Positions 16,672 to 28,481 are shown, counted from the stretch's first letter. The stretch is 64,000 nucleotides of DNA from Rhodococcus oxybenzonivorans (GCF_003130705.1 NZ_CP021354.1:310001-374000), one strand, 5' to 3'. Numbers and translations are program-made. Notes: generated by a model from the sequence alone, not told the origin.

Positions 16672-17067
16672 ATGGTGCGCAACGCGAAGGCCGCACGTCA
16701 GCAGCCCACCGATCAGCGTTCGGCGTTCGACAGGTTCGTGGAGCAGATCGAAGTCCGGGTCAGCCAGGCGCCGTTCTTCGGGGTCTGCGCCGGAGTGGTC
16801 GCGCTGTGGGTCGTCAGCATTCCGCTCTGGAAGGACCTTCACGAGTGGCAGATCGCCATCCACACCGTCGGCGCCGTCTTCACGTTGCTCCTCGTGGTCC
16901 TGCTCGAGAATGCCAGCCGCCGCGCCACGGAGGCTCTGCAGGAGAAGCTGAACGTCATCGCCGAGGCGCTCGCCGCCCTGCTCGATTCCTCCGCCCAGGA
17001 CAACCCCGAGCTGAAGAAGGTGGAGGAGAAGTTGCGGGAGGCTGTCGGGCTCGAAGACCGGCACTAG
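16672..17067 (+). CDS. Low-affinity iron permease family protein
   Basis: This 131-residue membrane protein has two hydrophobic helices (about 37-55 and 66-85). The second is followed by the family-typical ENASRRATEALQEKLN, close to the iron-permease (PF04120) pattern of WQ..I.T..T...F....LQN...RDT.A...KL. The C-terminal half is a charged helix. Bacterial members are small, and a transport role has not been firmly shown for this family as far as I know. It stands alone between the scarred region and gabD2. Confidence 0.7.
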   Translation: MVRNAKAARQQPTDQRSAFDRFVEQIEVRVSQAPFFGVCAGVVALWVVSIPLWKDLHEWQIAIHTVGAVFTLLLVVLLENASRRATEALQEKLNVIAEALAALLDSSAQDNPELKKVEEKLREAVGLEDRH

Positions 17068-17147
17068 CCATCCGCCCCTGTGACTTGGCACACCAAGCAG
17101 GTAGGTTATGTGTAACCGCAAAAACTACTAACCAGTAGGGGTACGAA

Positions 17148-18701
17148 ATGCCTGTTCCGTCCGCCGCCACATTCGCGCGGCTCGCCGATCTCATCGCCAT
17201 CCCGGATGCGGCGGATCGTCCGACGCGTTCCGTCGTCGAGGCATTCACGGGTAAGGAACTGGCGACCGTCCCGATCGGTACCGCCCAGGATGCCGTGGAC
17301 GCCATCGCTCGTGCCCGGGTCGCGCAGAAGGACTGGGCACAGCGGCCGGTCACCGAACGGGCCGCCATCTTCCACCGGTACCGCGAACTGGTGCTCGAGC
17401 ACCGCGACGCCCTGATGGACATGGCGCAGGCAGAGACCGGGAAATCCCGCACGGCCGCCCAGGAGGAGATCCTCGACATCTCGATGACGGCCCGCCACTA
17501 CGCGCGCGTCGCACCGAAGCTGCTCCGCCCCCGCCGCGTCTCCGGGATGCTGCCGGTGCTCACCAAGACCGTGGTGCGGTACCAGCCCAAGGGCGTCGTC
17601 GGCGTCATCTCTCCCTGGAACTACCCGATGACCCTCGCAGTGTCCGACGCCGTCGCGGCCCTCCTCGCCGGCAATGCGGTGGTGCTCAAGCCGGACAGTC
17701 AGACGCCGTACTGCGCGCTGGCCTGCGTCGACCTGCTCTACAAGGCGGGACTCCCGCGTGACCTGTTCGCCGTGGTCCCCGGGCCGGGCTCGGTCGTCGG
17801 CACGGCGCTCGTCGAGAACACCGAGTACGTGATGTTCACGGGGTCCTCGCAGACCGGGCAGCTCCTCGCCGAGCAGGCCGGTCGCCGGCTCATCGGTTTC
17901 TCCGCAGAACTCGGGGGCAAGAACCCGATGATCGTCACGGCCGGTGCCAACCTCCGCGAGGTCACCGATGCCGCCGTGCGCGCCTGCTACTCGAACTCCG
18001 GTCAGCTGTGCATCTCGATCGAGCGCATCTACGTGGAAGAATCCATCGCCCCCGAGTTCACCCGCATGTTCGGTGAGCGGGTGCGCAACATGTCACTGGG
18101 CGCCGGCTACGACTTCGGCATCGAAATGGGCAGCCTGGTGTCGGAGGCGCAGGTGAAGGCGGTGTCCAGCCACGTCGACGACGCCGTGGTCAAGGGTGCC
18201 ACCGTGGTGGCCGGCGGCAAGGCGCGCCCCGATCTCGGACCGCTGTTCTACGAGCCGACCGTCCTCACCGGGGTTCCCGAGGACGCCGAATGCTACCGCG
18301 AGGAAACGTTCGGACCGCTGGTGTCGGTGTACCCGGTGGCGAATGTCGACGAGGCGATCGAACGTGCCAACGACACCGAATACGGGCTCAACGCCAGCGT
18401 GTGGGCGGGAACCAAGGCGGAGGGTGAGGCCATCGCGGCGCGCATCCACGCCGGAACGGTCAATGTCGACGAGGGCTATGCCCCCGCCTGGGGCAGCACC
18501 GGCGCGCCGATGGGTGGGATGGGAGTGTCCGGGGTCGGGCGCCGCCACGGTGCGGACGGGCTCCTCAAGTACACCGAACCTCAGACCATCGCCACCACCC
18601 GTCTTCTCAATCTCGGCGGACCGCGCGGATTGCCGCCCAAGGTGTGGGCCAAGATCATGCCACCGTTCGTGAAGGCGCTGCAGTACGTGCCGGGACGCTG
18701 A
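17148..18701 (+). CDS. gabD2: Succinate-semialdehyde dehydrogenase, GabD2 type
   Basis: This 517-residue aldehyde dehydrogenase has length and motifs matching the mycobacterial GabD2 group. It oxidises succinate semialdehyde to succinate with NAD(P)+. Visible motifs are VISPWNYPMT for the cofactor pocket, FTGSSQTGQ, the catalytic Glu in SAELGGKNPM and the catalytic Cys in NSGQLCISIERI. In M. tuberculosis GabD2 is linked to an alternative route from 2-oxoglutarate to succinate. It is monocistronic, with an 80-bp upstream gap. Confidence 0.88.
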   Translation: MPVPSAATFARLADLIAIPDAADRPTRSVVEAFTGKELATVPIGTAQDAVDAIARARVAQKDWAQRPVTERAAIFHRYRELVLEHRDALMDMAQAETGKSRTAAQEEILDISMTARHYARVAPKLLRPRRVSGMLPVLTKTVVRYQPKGVVGVISPWNYPMTLAVSDAVAALLAGNAVVLKPDSQTPYCALACVDLLYKAGLPRDLFAVVPGPGSVVGTALVENTEYVMFTGSSQTGQLLAEQAGRRLIGFSAELGGKNPMIVTAGANLREVTDAAVRACYSNSGQLCISIERIYVEESIAPEFTRMFGERVRNMSLGAGYDFGIEMGSLVSEAQVKAVSSHVDDAVVKGATVVAGGKARPDLGPLFYEPTVLTGVPEDAECYREETFGPLVSVYPVANVDEAIERANDTEYGLNASVWAGTKAEGEAIAARIHAGTVNVDEGYAPAWGSTGAPMGGMGVSGVGRRHGADGLLKYTEPQTIATTRLLNLGGPRGLPPKVWAKIMPPFVKALQYVPGR

Positions 18702-18777
18702 CTTTCGCCCCGGGGTGGTCGTTTACCCACCCTGGGGCGCCTGTCGCCGGTGAATTCCCGGGTGGAGGCTGTGGGTG

Positions 18778-19905
18778 ATGGTTACACCCGCGGAGGCGCC
18801 CCTCATGAATTCTCGGCCGACACCAGCCGAACACCCCTGCCCTGGCATCCAGCGTGAGAACGTGGAGTTCTCCTCCGGCGGACAGCGCTGCGTCGCCTGG
18901 CTCTATCGCCCCCCATCGCCCACCTCGGCGGCGCTTCCGTGTGTCGTGCTGGCGCACGGCTGGAGCGGCGTGCGTGAACAACGACTCGACGCGTACGCCG
19001 AGCGGTTCGCGACCGCGGGATTCGCGGTACTGGTATTCGACTACCGCTACTTCGGTGCCAGCGAAGGGGAACCCCGGCAACTCCTCGACCTCGACAGTCA
19101 GCTCGTCGACTGGGCCAGCGCTCTCGACTACGTGCGCAGCCGTCCCGAGATCGACCCCGACCGCATCGCGATCTGGGGCACCTCGCTGGCCGGCGGTCTC
19201 GTCCTGACGACGGCCGCGCGGGATCACCGGGTGGCGGCCGTGGTGTCGCAGGTGCCGTACGTCGACGGGCTGACGAACCTTCGCAGGCTCGGCATCGCGG
19301 GGTTGGCCCGCATGTCGGTGGCCTACCTGCGGGATCGGCTCGCGCAGTTACGACGTCGGCCGCCGCACATGTTCCCCGTCGTCGGGCCGCCGGGGTCGTT
19401 CGCGGCCATCACCACCCCCGATGCGGAGGCGGGATATCGCGCCATGGACCCGCCCGGTTCGACGTGGCGCAACGAAACTCCCGGACGCGTCGCGTTGCAG
19501 GCGGCGCTCTACCGGCCGACGAGGGCGGTCGCGCAGATCGGTTGTCCGGTCTTCTTCGCCATCGCCGACAACGACGTTGTCACCTTCACGCGTAGCGCTC
19601 GGAAGGCCGCGGCCAAGACCCCGGATGCCGAGGTACGCGAGTACCCGGGCGGTCACTTCGACGTCTACTTCGGTGAGCTCTTCGAGAAGGTGGTGGCCGA
19701 CCAGATCGAATTCCTGATCCGCACTGTGGGCGAGGGCCGGCCGCCGACCGTCTCGGAGCTCCTCAGACCCGGCCGAACACTGCCGGCCGCTTCTCCTGGA
19801 ATGCCGCAACGCCTTCCGCGAAGTCGGGCGCGGCGAGCAGCACTTCCTGTCCCGTGCGCTCGCGGGCACAGGCGCTGTCGAGTTCGGTCAGCGTGGCATC
19901 GTTGA
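18778..19905 (+). CDS. Alpha/beta hydrolase
   Basis: This serine hydrolase of about 375 residues belongs to the dienelactone-hydrolase-like or S15-like type. The oxyanion segment is VLAHGWSGVREQR, the nucleophile is in IWGTSLAGG, the acid is in IADNDVV and the His is in GGHFDVYFG. Three starts are credible: GTG 18775, ATG 18778 (both behind GGAGG) and ATG 18805 (also behind GGAGG). The fold should end near FLIRTVGEG, but the frame runs on for about 55 Pro/Arg-rich residues, overlapping the convergent crotonase gene by 143 bp. The tail is probably unstructured. The substrate is unknown. Confidence 0.8.
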   Translation: MVTPAEAPLMNSRPTPAEHPCPGIQRENVEFSSGGQRCVAWLYRPPSPTSAALPCVVLAHGWSGVREQRLDAYAERFATAGFAVLVFDYRYFGASEGEPRQLLDLDSQLVDWASALDYVRSRPEIDPDRIAIWGTSLAGGLVLTTAARDHRVAAVVSQVPYVDGLTNLRRLGIAGLARMSVAYLRDRLAQLRRRPPHMFPVVGPPGSFAAITTPDAEAGYRAMDPPGSTWRNETPGRVALQAALYRPTRAVAQIGCPVFFAIADNDVVTFTRSARKAAAKTPDAEVREYPGGHFDVYFGELFEKVVADQIEFLIRTVGEGRPPTVSELLRPGRTLPAASPGMPQRLPRSRARRAALPVPCARGHRRCRVRSAWHR

Positions 19906-20548
19906 CGGCGTCTTTGGTGAGGTGGAAGGCCTGCGGCGGTCCGTCGGCGAGATGTCGGGTCAGGGCATCCACCGAGTCGGCGAACTCGTCGTCGGAATAG
20001 ACGTCCGAGATCAAACCGGCGTCGAGGGCCTCCCTTGCCGGAAGACGTTCGGCCAGTAGGGCCATCCGCATGGCGCGGGCTCGGCCGATCGATGCGGCGA
20101 CGAGGGCGGTGGCGCCTCCGTCCGGCATCAGACCCACCTTCGTGAACGCCAGTAGGAAGTAGCTCGATTCGGTAGCGACAACGAGATCGCAGGCCAGCGC
20201 GAGGGAGACCCCGACACCGGCTGCCGGACCGTTGACGGCGCCGATCACGGGACAGGGGAACGCCCGGACCGCGGCGACGACGCGATTGGCGGCGTCGATC
20301 GTGGCGGTGGACGGTGGGCCCGACACGTCGGGACTCGTTACCAGGTCGGCGCCCGTGCAGAACGCCCGGCCTGCCCCGGTGAGGACGGCAACCCGCACCT
20401 CGGCGTCACCCGAAAACTTGTCCAACGCGTCCGCAACGGCATCGAGTGTTTCGGTGGTGACGGCATTCATGCGGGAGGGCCGGTCGAGCGTGATGCGGAG
20501 GACGCCGTTGTCGACGGTCGTGTCCACACCGGGTAGGTCGGAAGTCAT
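19763..20548 (-). CDS. Enoyl-CoA hydratase/isomerase family (crotonase fold)
   Basis: This 261-residue crotonase has the oxyanion-hole segments GAGRAFCTGADL and GPAAGVGVSLALACD. The usual first catalytic Glu is replaced in GVGVSLALACD, while the second region reads KVGLMPDGGA. That resembles PaaG-like isomerases, in which an Asp at PDGG acts, rather than true hydratases. ATG 20548 overlaps the stop of the oxidoreductase gene, so these two form a leftward operon divergent from the crotonase at 21683. Confidence 0.88.
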   Translation of the reverse strand: MTSDLPGVDTTVDNGVLRITLDRPSRMNAVTTETLDAVADALDKFSGDAEVRVAVLTGAGRAFCTGADLVTSPDVSGPPSTATIDAANRVVAAVRAFPCPVIGAVNGPAAGVGVSLALACDLVVATESSYFLLAFTKVGLMPDGGATALVAASIGRARAMRMALLAERLPAREALDAGLISDVYSDDEFADSVDALTRHLADGPPQAFHLTKDAVNDATLTELDSACARERTGQEVLLAAPDFAEGVAAFQEKRPAVFGRV

Positions 20549-21534
20549 GAGGGTCCTTCGGTGTCGTGGGGGAGGAGGGACAGCGCGATTTTGCCTGCGG
20601 CCGATCGGGTTTCGAGGGCGCGCAGGGCGTCGGCAGCGTGTTCGAACGCATAGATGGTGGGTTCGGTGATCTGCAGTGCACCGGATTCGAGCAGCGGTTC
20701 CAGGGCGGCCCACTGCCGCTTCGTGTAGCCGGGATCGGTGCGCACGTACTCGGCCCACCCGGCTCCGAGGACCGAGATATTTCGGAGAAGAAGGCGATTG
20801 ACCTTGACCGTGGGGATCTCGCCGCCGGTGAAACCGAGGACCATGAGTCGCCCGTTGGGGGCGAGGCTGCGCAGACTGTCGGTGAACCGGTCGCCGCCTA
20901 CCGGGTCGAGGATGATGTCGACTCCGCGGCCGCCGGTGATTTCCCGGGCACGGTCTTTCCACCCGTCGAGGAGGACGACGTGGTCGGCGCGGTGGGCCTT
21001 CGCGATGCTGGCCTTCTCCTCGGTGCTGACCACGGCGATCGTCTCGAGTCCCAGAGCGGCCGCCACCTGAAGTGCGGCCACCCCGACACCCCCGGCGGCG
21101 CCATGGACCAGAACCGTTTCGCCGGCGCGGAACCGCGCGCGCTCGTCCAGGGCGAAGTGCACGGTGAGGTAGTTCAGGAGAAAACCGGCGCCGGCTTCGA
21201 GCGACACCGAGTCGGGCAACGGAAACACGGAGTGGGGTTCCACGGCCACGGTCTGCTGCCACGCGCCACCGGAGGCGAGTACCGCCACCCGCTGTCCGGC
21301 GCGAAAACCGCTGTCCTCCGGAGCTTCTCGTACCACTCCGGCGCCCTCGACACCGAGCACGCACGGAAGGTCGCGCACCACCTGGTAGCTGCCCGTGGTC
21401 TGCAAAAGGTCGGGAAAGGCCACCCCGGCGGCGTGCATATCGACGACGACGAGACCGGATCCGTCGGGTTCGTCGATCTCGGCGAGCCGGACACCGCTCG
21501 GTCCGGATTGAACAGTCAGTTGCTGGGCATACAC
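20545..21534 (-). CDS. NADPH:quinone oxidoreductase-like zinc-free MDR protein
   Basis: This 329-residue medium-chain dehydrogenase/reductase lacks zinc-site cysteines. It has the NADPH-binding motif VHGAAGGVGVAALQVA and a quinone-reductase type N-terminus. The start is GTG 21534 (VYAQQLTV), placed by the ribosome site GGAGGAGA; longer frames begin inside the operator region. It may reduce a 2-enoyl-CoA or quinone. Its place beside crotonases and a thiolase suggests acyl-CoA metabolism. Confidence 0.87.
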   Translation of the reverse strand: MYAQQLTVQSGPSGVRLAEIDEPDGSGLVVVDMHAAGVAFPDLLQTTGSYQVVRDLPCVLGVEGAGVVREAPEDSGFRAGQRVAVLASGGAWQQTVAVEPHSVFPLPDSVSLEAGAGFLLNYLTVHFALDERARFRAGETVLVHGAAGGVGVAALQVAAALGLETIAVVSTEEKASIAKAHRADHVVLLDGWKDRAREITGGRGVDIILDPVGGDRFTDSLRSLAPNGRLMVLGFTGGEIPTVKVNRLLLRNISVLGAGWAEYVRTDPGYTKRQWAALEPLLESGALQITEPTIYAFEHAADALRALETRSAAGKIALSLLPHDTEGPS

Positions 21535-21582
21535 GTGGCGATCTCCTCCGTCGGTCCCTGGACTATCCATACCAGACGCAAC

Positions 21583-21600
21583 TTAACGTGCGCTAGGTAA
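21583..21600. promoter_or_regulatory. TetR-type operator candidate, copy 1
   Basis: The sequence TTAACGTGCGCTAGGTAA is an imperfect palindrome around GCGC (pattern TTANC-NN-GCGC-NN-GNTAA). It lies 49 bp upstream of the leftward GTG 21534. It shares TTAACG-N-GCG-N-T with the copy at 21641. Confidence 0.5.
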
Positions 21601-21640
21601 AGCTGGCCATTGACCGTGCCCCGTCGCCATGGTACTAACT

Positions 21641-21658
21641 TTAACGAGCGATCAGTAA
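21641..21658. promoter_or_regulatory. TetR-type operator candidate, copy 2
   Basis: TTAACGAGCGATCAGTAA, with symmetry TTANNGANCGNTCNNTAA, lies 25 bp before the rightward crotonase start at 21683. Two copies in one divergent promoter region would let a single TetR protein, probably the one at 24632, control both directions. Confidence 0.5.
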
Positions 21659-21682
21659 TCATGCGCGAGTCGGAGGGTGAGA

Positions 21683-22483
21683 GTGCCGGAAATGACGGAG
21701 ACGACGGAGGCAGCCGCATTGTGGGAGCGGCGCGGAGGCATCGGCATCATCACGCTGAACCGCCCCAAGGCGCTCAACGCGGTGAACGGCGCATTGTCGA
21801 CCGCGGTGGGCAATCTGCTCGAGCAGGCCGAGAACGACCCGGAGGTGCGGGTCGTCGTGATCACCGGGTCGGGTCGCGCGTTCTGCGCAGGCGCGGACCT
21901 GAAGGAACTTTCCGTCGGTAAGGCCATCTCCGCGGACGGGCATCCGGAGTGGGGTTTCGCCGGATACGCGCAGCACTGGATCAGCAAGCCGACCATCGCC
22001 GCGGTCAACGGGTTCGCCCTGGGCGGTGGCACCGAACTGGTGCTGGCCAGTGACCTCGCGGTCGTCGATGAAGGGGCGGCCCTCGGGTTGCCCGAGGTCA
22101 AGCGCGGATTGTTCGCGGCGGCGGGCGGGGTGATCCGTCTGCAGCAGCAGATTCCGAAGAAGGTCGCGCTGGAGATCGCGCTCACCGGCGAGCCGATCAC
22201 CGCGGCGCAGGGCAAGGAATTGGGCCTGGTCAACCGGGTCGCCCCGGCCGGCACCGCACTCGACGTCGCGCTCGAACTCGCCGAGCAGATCGCCGCGAAC
22301 GCGCCGCTGTCTGTGCGCGAATCGAAGGCGATGATCCACCGGACCGCCACCGAAGACGACTGGGGCGACCGGGCGTGGGAGGCGAACAACGCCGCGCTCG
22401 CCGTCGTGTTCTCCAGCGCGGACGCCAAGGAAGGGCCCACCGCGTTCGCCGAGAAACGCCAGCCGGTGTGGCAGGGCCGCTGA
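21683..22483 (+). CDS. Enoyl-CoA hydratase (crotonase family)
   Basis: This protein of about 266 residues has both catalytic acids of classical hydratases: Glu in GGGTELVLASD and Glu in ALGLPEVKRG. The oxyanion segments GSGRAFCAGADL and FALGGG are also present. Such an enzyme adds water to a trans-2-enoyl-CoA. GTG 21683 is best spaced (6 bases) from CGGAGG; ATG 21692 is an alternative. It is the first rightward gene of an acyl-CoA cluster, separated from the thiolase by a strong hairpin. Confidence 0.9.
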   Translation: MPEMTETTEAAALWERRGGIGIITLNRPKALNAVNGALSTAVGNLLEQAENDPEVRVVVITGSGRAFCAGADLKELSVGKAISADGHPEWGFAGYAQHWISKPTIAAVNGFALGGGTELVLASDLAVVDEGAALGLPEVKRGLFAAAGGVIRLQQQIPKKVALEIALTGEPITAAQGKELGLVNRVAPAGTALDVALELAEQIAANAPLSVRESKAMIHRTATEDDWGDRAWEANNAALAVVFSSADAKEGPTAFAEKRQPVWQGR

Positions 22484-22500
22484 ATGTGCCCTTCGCGCCT

Positions 22501-22540
22501 GTGAGTACTTCTTAACCGCGGGCGGTTAACAAGTACTCAC
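22501..22540. repeat. Dispersed palindrome, copy 1 (bidirectional terminator-like)
   Basis: Arms GTGAGTACTT-c-TTAACCGC and the complement meet around a central GG, giving 18 paired bases. It lies 17 bp after the crotonase stop. Three related copies occur in the window (27465, 60063, 61064). Its position and strength suggest termination or transcript stabilisation. There is no long T-run. Confidence 0.75.
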
Positions 22541-22553
22541 GGCACCAGAACTC

Positions 22554-22587
22554 GGCCCGGTGTTCTGTCGACCCCGGACACCGGGCC
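22554..22587 (+). terminator. Hairpin with following T-run before the thiolase gene
   Basis: Arms GGCCCGGTGT and ACACCGGGCC (10 bp) enclose a 14-base loop. Five T residues come 9 bases later, and the thiolase ribosome site follows. It may be a second terminator after the palindrome or an attenuator in the thiolase leader. Confidence 0.45.
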
Positions 22588-22623
22588 ACCACCACTTTTT
22601 CTCCTCCTCGAAAGGGAACTCTC

Positions 22624-23817
22624 ATGACCAACGCTGTCATCGTGGACGTCGTCCGCCTCGCCTCCGGTAAGGGCAAGCCGGGCGGCGCCCTGTCCGGCAC
22701 CCACCCGGTCGAACTCCTCGCGCACGTCCTACGCAGCCTCGTCGAGCGCAACGGCATCGACCCCGCGCAGGTCGACGACGTCATCGGCGGCTGCGTCGGA
22801 CAGGCCGGCGAGCAGGCCCTCAACATCTCCCGCACCGCGGTGCTGTCGGCCGGCTTCCCCGAGTCGGTCCCGGCCACCACCATCGACCGCCAGTGCGGCT
22901 CGAGCCAGCAGGCGGCGCACTTCGCTGCGCAGGGCGTCATCGCCGGCGCCTACGACATCGTGATCGCCGCGGGCGTCGAGTCGATGTCCCGCGTGCCGAT
23001 GGGCACGACGACCCTCGGGCAGGACACGTCCGGCCCGGGCATCGCGGCCCGCTACCCCGAGGGCCTGGTCAACCAGGGCATCTCCGCCGAACTGATCGCC
23101 GCGAAGTGGAAGTTCGACCGCGACGCCCTCGACGCCTACTCGGCCGAGTCGCATCGCCGCGCCGCCGAGGCCGCCGCGAAGGGGCTGTTCGACAAGGAGA
23201 TCCTGCCGATCGACGTCACCAACGCGGCCGGTGAGACGGTGACGCACCTCGTCGACGAGACCGTGCGCGCCTCGACCACGGCAGAGGGGCTGTCCGGGCT
23301 CAAGTCGTCGTTCTACTCCGAGAAGTACGCGGCCCGGTTCCCCGAGGCGCAGTGGCACATCACCCCCGGTAACTCGTCCCCGCTGACCGACGGTGCGTCC
23401 GGTGCCCTGATCATGAGTGAGGAGATGGCCGCCAAGCTGGGCCTGACGCCGCGGGCGCGGTTCCACTCGTTCTCCGTTGCCGGCGACGACCCGGTCTTCA
23501 TGCTCACCGCTCCGATCCCGGCGACGAAGAAGATCCTCGCGAAGTCGGGGCTGAGCATCGACGACATCGACGCCTACGAGGTCAACGAGGCGTTCGCCCC
23601 GGTGCCGCTGGCGTGGGCGCACGAGTTCGGTGCCGACCCGGCCAAGCTGAACCCCCGCGGCGGTGCGATCGCCCTCGGCCACGCGCTCGGCTCCTCGGGC
23701 ACCCGCCTGCTCGGCACGCTGGTCAACCAGCTCGAGGCCACCGGCGGACGCTACGGCCTGCAGACGATGTGCGAGGGCGCGGGCATGGCCAACGCCACCA
23801 TCATCGAACGCATCTGA
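22624..23817 (+). CDS. Acetyl-CoA acyltransferase (thiolase)
   Basis: This 397-residue thiolase cleaves 3-oxoacyl-CoA with CoA. The nucleophile is C91 in DRQCGSSQQ, the His is H353 in LGHALGSSG and the second Cys is C383 in [10 protein letters not shown]. In most thiolases the last motif reads CIGGGMG, so the active-site loop differs slightly. The sequence also has VNEAFA, typical of the family. It is followed closely by an SDR, TetR, nitronate-monooxygenase-like and acyl-CoA dehydrogenase genes, which together could perform a complete beta-oxidation turn. Confidence 0.92.
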   Translation: MTNAVIVDVVRLASGKGKPGGALSGTHPVELLAHVLRSLVERNGIDPAQVDDVIGGCVGQAGEQALNISRTAVLSAGFPESVPATTIDRQCGSSQQAAHFAAQGVIAGAYDIVIAAGVESMSRVPMGTTTLGQDTSGPGIAARYPEGLVNQGISAELIAAKWKFDRDALDAYSAESHRRAAEAAAKGLFDKEILPIDVTNAAGETVTHLVDETVRASTTAEGLSGLKSSFYSEKYAARFPEAQWHITPGNSSPLTDGASGALIMSEEMAAKLGLTPRARFHSFSVAGDDPVFMLTAPIPATKKILAKSGLSIDDIDAYEVNEAFAPVPLAWAHEFGADPAKLNPRGGAIALGHALGSSGTRLLGTLVNQLEATGGRYGLQTMCEGAGMANATIIERI

Positions 23818-23858
23818 TCACCGTTTCTGACCACCCCTGCAATTTCGAAAGGCACAAC

Positions 23859-26280
<2,422 letters not shown>

Positions 26281-26301
26281 TCGAATCCTAGGAGAGAGAC
26301 C

Positions 26302-27453
26302 ATGCAGCGCACCATCTTCGAGAAGGATCACGAGGCGTACCGGGAAACCGTGCGCGAGTTCCTCGCCCGGGAGATCGAGCCCCACTACGAACGGTGGGAG
26401 TCCGACAAGCTGATCGACCGATCGGCGTGGCTCGCGGCCGGCAAGTCCGGCCTCGTCGGGCTCGGTGCGCCGGAGGAGTTCGGCGGCTCCGGCGTCAGCG
26501 ACTACCGTTTTCGGTACGTCGTCGCCGAGGAAATCGCCCGCACCGCGACGACGTCATTCGGTTCGGGCCTCAGCGTGCACGACGACATCGTCATCCCATA
26601 CATCGTGAACCTCGGCACCGACGAGCAGAAGCAGCGGTGGCTGCCCGGCATGGCCGCGGGTGAGCTGATCGGCGCGATCGCGATGACCGAGCCAGGCGCC
26701 GGCAGCGACCTGCAGGGCGTGAAGACCACCGCAGTGCGGGACGGTGACGAGTGGGTGATCAACGGCCAGAAGACGTTTATCACCAACGGTATCCACTCCG
26801 ATCTCGTCATCGTCGTCGCCCGCACCGACCCGAACGCCGGTTCCAAGGGGTTCTCGCTCTTCGTCGTCGAGCGGGGCATGCCCGGCTTCGGTCGTGGTCG
26901 CAAGCTGCACAAGGTCGGACTGGCCGGTCAGGACACGGCGGAGCTCGTGTTCGAGGACGTGCGGGTGCCCGCGATCAATCTGCTCGGCACCGAGGGGCGC
27001 GGCTTCGTCCATCTCATGGAAAACCTGCCACTCGAGCGTATTTCGATCGCGGTCAACGCAATAGCCGCGGCGAAGGCGGCATACCAGTGGACCAGGGACT
27101 ACGTGTTCGAGCGCAAGGCGTTCGGCAAGCCGATCGGCGATCTGCAGAATACCCGGTTTGCGCTGGCGGAGATGATCACCGAGATCGAGGTGACCGAATC
27201 CCACATCGACCGGTGCGTACTCGCCTTGAACGCAGGTGAACTCACCGCCGTCGACGCGTCGAAGGGCAAGTGGTGGGCCAGTGAACTACAGAAGCGAGTG
27301 GTCGACCGCTGCGTCCAGCTGCACGGCGGCTACGGGTACATGATGGAGTACCCCATCGGCCGCGCGTACGTCGACAGCCGTATCCAGACGATCTACGGCG
27401 GAACCACCGAGATCATGAAGGAAATCATCGGGCGCGATATCGCGTCACAGTAG
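26302..27453 (+). CDS. Acyl-CoA dehydrogenase, LCAD/IVD-type active site
   Basis: This 383-residue FAD enzyme forms a 2,3-double bond in an acyl-CoA. FAD-binding marks are AMTEPGAGSD and RKAFGKPIGDLQ. The catalytic Glu of the medium-chain type is missing: the motif reads IYGGTTEI with Gly366. E245 in LPLERIS occupies the position used as base by long-chain and isovaleryl-CoA dehydrogenases. So the active-site layout is of the LCAD/IVD kind. It begins the beta-oxidation turn completed by the hydratase, SDR and thiolase upstream. Confidence 0.92.
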   Translation: MQRTIFEKDHEAYRETVREFLAREIEPHYERWESDKLIDRSAWLAAGKSGLVGLGAPEEFGGSGVSDYRFRYVVAEEIARTATTSFGSGLSVHDDIVIPYIVNLGTDEQKQRWLPGMAAGELIGAIAMTEPGAGSDLQGVKTTAVRDGDEWVINGQKTFITNGIHSDLVIVVARTDPNAGSKGFSLFVVERGMPGFGRGRKLHKVGLAGQDTAELVFEDVRVPAINLLGTEGRGFVHLMENLPLERISIAVNAIAAAKAAYQWTRDYVFERKAFGKPIGDLQNTRFALAEMITEIEVTESHIDRCVLALNAGELTAVDASKGKWWASELQKRVVDRCVQLHGGYGYMMEYPIGRAYVDSRIQTIYGGTTEIMKEIIGRDIASQ

Positions 27454-27464
27454 GCGGCTCCGCC

Positions 27465-27512
27465 GCCTGTGAGTGGTTAACGAGTCTCTGGACTCCTTAA
27501 CCACTCACAGGC
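27465..27512. repeat. Dispersed palindrome, copy 2, between convergent genes
   Basis: GCCTGTGAGTGGTTAA and its exact complement flank a nested GAGTC-tctg-GACTC stem, giving a near-perfect hairpin over 48 bp. It sits exactly between two convergent genes (stops at 27453 and 27522), the ideal place for a bidirectional terminator. The arm start CTGTGAGT and the TTAAC are shared with the other copies. Confidence 0.8.
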
Positions 27513-27521
27513 GCGAAGCGC

Positions 27522-28481
27522 CTAGAGCAGGCGGGACTTCGCGTCGGCGTACTCCCGAGTGAGCCGCTCGACAACCTCGGCTGCCGGGAGGACTGCGTCT
27601 ACCGCGCCGATTCCCTGACCGGCACCCCAGATGTCGCGCCACGCCTTGGACTCCGACTTTTCGTTGGTGCCGAAATCCATTGCGCTCGCATCCGACACCG
27701 GGAGGGTTGCGGGATCGTATCCGGCCGCTTCGATGCTGCCGCGGAGGTAGTTGCCGTGCACGCCGGTGAAGAGGTTGGAGTAGACGATGTCCGAGGCGGT
27801 GGAGTCGACGATCATCTGCTTGTAGGCGGCGTCGGCGTTAGCCTCCTCGGTGGCGATGAAGGCGGATCCGATGTAGGCGAGGTCGGCGCCGGCGGCTTGT
27901 GCGGCGAGTACGGAACGTCCGTGGGCGATCGAGCCGGACAGCAACACGGGGCCATCGAACCATTCGCGGATTTCCTGCAGCAACGCGAACGGCGACTGGG
28001 TGCCTGCGTGTCCGCCCGCACCCGCGGCGACGGCGATCAGGCCGTCGGCACCTTTCTCGACGGCCTTCTTCGCGAACCTGTTGTTGATGACGTCGTGCAG
28101 GACGATGCCGCCGTAGGAATGGACGGCGTCGTTGACGTCGGTGCGGGCGCCGAGGGAGGTGATGACGATCGGGACCTCGAACTCGACGACGGTGGCGAGG
28201 TCCTCGTCGAGCCGGTCATTGCTCTTGTGGACGATCAGGTTCACCGCGTAAGGGGCGGACGGCGACTCCGGGTTGTTGGCGTCGTGCTTAGCGAGCTCTT
28301 CGGTGATGCGGGTGAGCCACTCCCGCAGTACCGGCTGCGGCCGCGCGTTGAGGGACGGGAACGAGCCCACCACGCCCGAGGTGCACTGGGCGATCACCAG
28401 GTCGGGACCGGACACGATGAACATCGGCGAGGCCACGACGGGCAGGCGCAACCGGTCTCGGAGAATGGGGGACAGGCTCAT
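27522..28481 (-). CDS. Nitronate monooxygenase family flavoprotein (second copy)
   Basis: This 319-residue FMN TIM-barrel protein has the N-terminal LPVVASPMFIVSGPDLV, an internal AGAGGHAGTQSPFALL and the GADLAYIGSAFIATEE phosphate site. HAGTQ includes the His that serves as base in class I nitronate monooxygenases. The protein at 25297 instead has [10 protein letters not shown] there, so both keep a His. The gene is convergent with the acyl-CoA dehydrogenase and followed upstream by a SnoaL-like gene on the same strand, 23 bp away. Confidence 0.85.
   Translation of the reverse strand: MSLSPILRDRLRLPVVASPMFIVSGPDLVIAQCTSGVVGSFPSLNARPQPVLREWLTRITEELAKHDANNPESPSAPYAVNLIVHKSNDRLDEDLATVVEFEVPIVITSLGARTDVNDAVHSYGGIVLHDVINNRFAKKAVEKGADGLIAVAAGAGGHAGTQSPFALLQEIREWFDGPVLLSGSIAHGRSVLAAQAAGADLAYIGSAFIATEEANADAAYKQMIVDSTASDIVYSNLFTGVHGNYLRGSIEAAGYDPATLPVSDASAMDFGTNEKSESKAWRDIWGAGQGIGAVDAVLPAAEVVERLTREYADAKSRLL

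Noticed and set aside
22501..22540. Palindrome read as a TetR operator
   Set aside because: Arms of 18-23 bp after stop codons and the same family at other gene ends fit a terminator or repeat much better than a protein site.
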